Positions 62,461 through 64,000 of a DNA stretch of 64,000 bases are shown piece by piece (the first letter of the stretch is position 1; the number at the start of each line of letters is the position of its first letter). Origin of the DNA: Sphingopyxis flava (GTDB taxonomy: Bacteria > Pseudomonadota > Alphaproteobacteria > Sphingomonadales > Sphingomonadaceae); the NCBI RefSeq assembly GCF_900168005.1, contig NZ_FUYP01000007.1, forward strand, positions 113,276 through 177,275. The letters are read 5' to 3'. Below the pieces are notes generated by a model, which was not told the origin of the DNA, ran no database searches, and saw only the letters and a list, made by a program, of their open reading frames with translations. The position numbers and the translations under genes are program-made.

Positions 62461-63408
62461 TCACTGCGCCGCAATTCCCGCGAAGCGCCCATGACGGCGA
62501 TATTGGACGAGCCAGCCTTCGGCGACGGAATCAAGCGATGCCGGCGCGATCCCTAACGCGGAAAAGCCTTCAGCCCCGGGCGCCACGACATTGTCCGATT
62601 GCAGCATCAGCCATTGATCTTTCGTGATCGGCGCGCCGGGCAACCAGCCAAACCCGCTTGCAAGCGCAGAGGCGATCGCGTCGGGCAGCTCGACGAACAG
62701 GCGCTTGCGCCCGGTCGCTTCGGCGATCCAGTGCATGAGCGCCGCCATCGAGAGTATCTGCGGCCCGCCGAGCTCGAAAATGCGGCCCGAGACTGAGGCG
62801 TCGAGCGCCGAGACAACCGCGTCCGCGACGTCGCCGACATAGACAGGTTGAAACTTTGCAGCGGGCGCAATCACGGGGATGACCGGCGACAGGCGGATCA
62901 TCGCGGCAAAGCGATTGATGAACTGATCCTCGCGGCCGAAGACGACCGAGGGACGAAGAATGACGGTGCCGGGGAAGGCCCCGCGTACAGCGGCCTCGCC
63001 CTCGGCCTTACTCCGCCCATAGACCGACGGGCTATCGGGATCCGCGCCAATGGCTGAGAGGTGAACGAGCGTGCGGGCGCCGGCCGACTGAACCGCTGCT
63101 GCGACGTTGCCCGCGCCAGCGGCCTGCACGGCCCGCATGTCGTCGAAGCTCCCCGCGAGGTTGATCACGGCGTCGCTTCCCGCAACCGCGCGCGCGGCGC
63201 TCGTCGTGTCGCGGACATCGCATGCAACGAACTGCGTCTGGCCTAGTCCGCCGAGCGGCTTGAGATATGTTGCGGATCGGGGTGCGCGCTGCGCGATGCG
63301 AACGCGGGCCCCGCGGGAGAGCAGCCTTTGCACGACGTAGCGGCCGATGAAGCCGCCGCCGCCCAGCACCGTGATCAATTGCCCGTCGAGGTTCCGCATA
63401 TCATCCAT
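62461..63408 (-). CDS. Complex I NDUFA9-like NAD(P)-binding protein
   Basis: A 315-aa atypical SDR with the nucleotide-binding motif GGGGFIGRYVVQRLL near residue 16. It has VHLSAIGAD, a YGRSKAEGE catalytic-type segment and RPSVVFGREDQFINRFA, matching the NDUFA9 group. Mitochondrial NDUFA9 is an accessory subunit of complex I; alphaproteobacterial members may serve respiratory or quinone functions, but this is not proven. ATG 63408 or 63399 may start it. It lies upstream of uppP on the same strand with a 183-nt gap. Confidence 0.85.
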   Translation of the reverse strand: MDDMRNLDGQLITVLGGGGFIGRYVVQRLLSRGARVRIAQRAPRSATYLKPLGGLGQTQFVACDVRDTTSAARAVAGSDAVINLAGSFDDMRAVQAAGAGNVAAAVQSAGARTLVHLSAIGADPDSPSVYGRSKAEGEAAVRGAFPGTVILRPSVVFGREDQFINRFAAMIRLSPVIPVIAPAAKFQPVYVGDVADAVVSALDASVSGRIFELGGPQILSMAALMHWIAEATGRKRLFVELPDAIASALASGFGWLPGAPITKDQWLMLQSDNVVAPGAEGFSALGIAPASLDSVAEGWLVQYRRHGRFAGIAAQ

Positions 63409-63594
63409 CCGTGATTCTGTTCCGGCGCTGCGCGCCGCGCGGCCTCCCCATGCCGCGAAGCGCCGTGCGGGGCAAGGGGCGGCGCCCGCCATGCCGGTGC
63501 GAAATGGTCGCCCTGAAAGAAAATATCCTGCATCACACCTCCGTGCGGTTGACAAGCGACAGGCCACGCCGCTAAGCGCCCGCTCCTACCCCGT

Positions 63595-63681
63595 GCCCAG
63601 ATGGCGGAATTGGTAGACGCACCAGCTTCAGGTGCTGGCGATCGCAAGGTCGTGGAGGTTCGAGTCCTCTTCTGGGCACCA
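63595..63681 (+). tRNA. tRNA-Leu (anticodon CAG)
   Basis: An 87-nt tRNA. The acceptor GCCCAGA (63595-63601) pairs with TCTGGGC (63671-63677), then A and an encoded CCA. The anticodon stem CCAGC/GCTGG encloses the loop TTCAGGT, giving CAG (reads CUG). The long variable arm is typical of class II tRNA-Leu. GGTTCGAGTCC is the T arm. Confidence 0.95.
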
Positions 63682-63711
63682 TTTGTTCTCATCAGAACGT
63701 TCCAAAACATT

Positions 63712-64000
63712 GGGCTCTTCCCCGTGAACGGGGGATGAGGGTGGATCAGACCCGATTGATGACGCCATTCCAACCGCAAAGAGCGAGCACGCGCAAGCGG
63801 TAGTTGTGAAAGTTGCGGAAGCCGAACGCGCGGCGCGAGATCATCTCCATCTTTGTGTGAAAGCCCTCGGTGATTCCATTGTTCCTGGAAAAGCGCCACA
63901 TGCGCGCGACGGGCTCGAGCCAGCTGGTCAGGGTATCGGCGAGGGACTTGAGGGGGCTGGCGGCGAACTGATCGATCAGCCTGAGCAGGTCGGGGATAAG
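63712..64000 (-). mobile_element. ISL3-family insertion sequence, right part only
   Basis: The terminal region begins near GGGCTCTTCCCC (about 63712-63723) and contains the palindrome CCCCGT-GA-ACGGGG (63721-63734). The transposase 3' end follows. The element continues beyond the window. Its outer end lies about 30 bp from the tRNA-Leu 3' end. Confidence 0.7.
63746..64000 (-). CDS. ISL3-family transposase, C-terminal 84 residues
   Basis: The C-terminal part of an ISL3 transposase. WRFSRNNGITEGFHTKMEMISRR and AFGFRNFHNYRLRV match the family's end of the DDE domain, which includes the catalytic glutamate in TEGFH. The frame is open to the window edge and ends with TGA (63746-63748 on the complement). 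Whether the full transposase is intact cannot be seen. Confidence 0.85.
   Translation of the reverse strand, partial: LIPDLLRLIDQFAASPLKSLADTLTSWLEPVARMWRFSRNNGITEGFHTKMEMISRRAFGFRNFHNYRLRVLALCGWNGVINRV

Overview
The window looks like the chromosome of a high-GC alphaproteobacterium of the order Sphingomonadales, most likely Sphingopyxis or a close relative. This is inferred from gene order, codon use and protein signatures (dcw cluster order, FtsZ C-terminal peptide, split GcvPA/GcvPB, UppP next to an NDUFA9-like protein). No database search was possible.

1-16.6 kb is the division and cell wall (dcw) cluster on the + strand: murE (3' end), murF, mraY, murD, ftsW, murG, murC, murB, ddl, ftsQ, ftsA and ftsZ. 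Nine junctions in a row overlap by 1 or 4 nt. A secreted TPR/SPOR protein and a dGTPase (dgt) follow. 16.6-25.9 kb has a tandem glycine riboswitch and the glycine cleavage operon gcvT-gcvH-(GT-A-like gene)-gcvPA-gcvPB, then an ABA4-like membrane protein, a DUF938 methyltransferase and an acyl-CoA synthetase. 26.2-30.2 kb holds ybeY, corC, a GT4 glycosyltransferase and rarA.

30.4-35.8 kb is a block of less GC-rich genes on alternating strands: a GFA protein, a large polytopic membrane protein, a GT4 transferase, a flippase-like membrane protein and a GT2 polyprenyl-phosphate-type transferase. It looks like an accessory lipid-linked glycan module. 35.9-46.5 kb has ptsP, a lipoprotein, a nitronate monooxygenase, a YezD-type small protein, a TonB-dependent receptor, katG and an ispZ/yciB-type membrane protein. 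The last has a promoter with two TetR-type operator-like palindromes 42 bp apart. 46.5-51.7 kb has a secreted HExxH/TPR protein, lysC, ubiG, a YdeI/DUF1801 protein and a glutathione S-transferase.

51.8-53.5 kb is the most unusual part. A 1.67-kb segment is bounded by imperfect 80-bp inverted repeats. It holds a tyrosine-recombinase fragment cut off before its catalytic domain and a complete nucleotidyltransferase-HEPN (MNT-HEPN) fusion gene. I read it as a decayed recombinase-type mobile element carrying a toxin- or defence-like gene. 53.5-63.4 kb, on the - strand, has a small secreted protein, gltB, a DUF2059 protein, gltD, uppP and an NDUFA9-like protein. The window ends with tRNA-Leu(CAG) and the 3' end of an ISL3-family insertion sequence.
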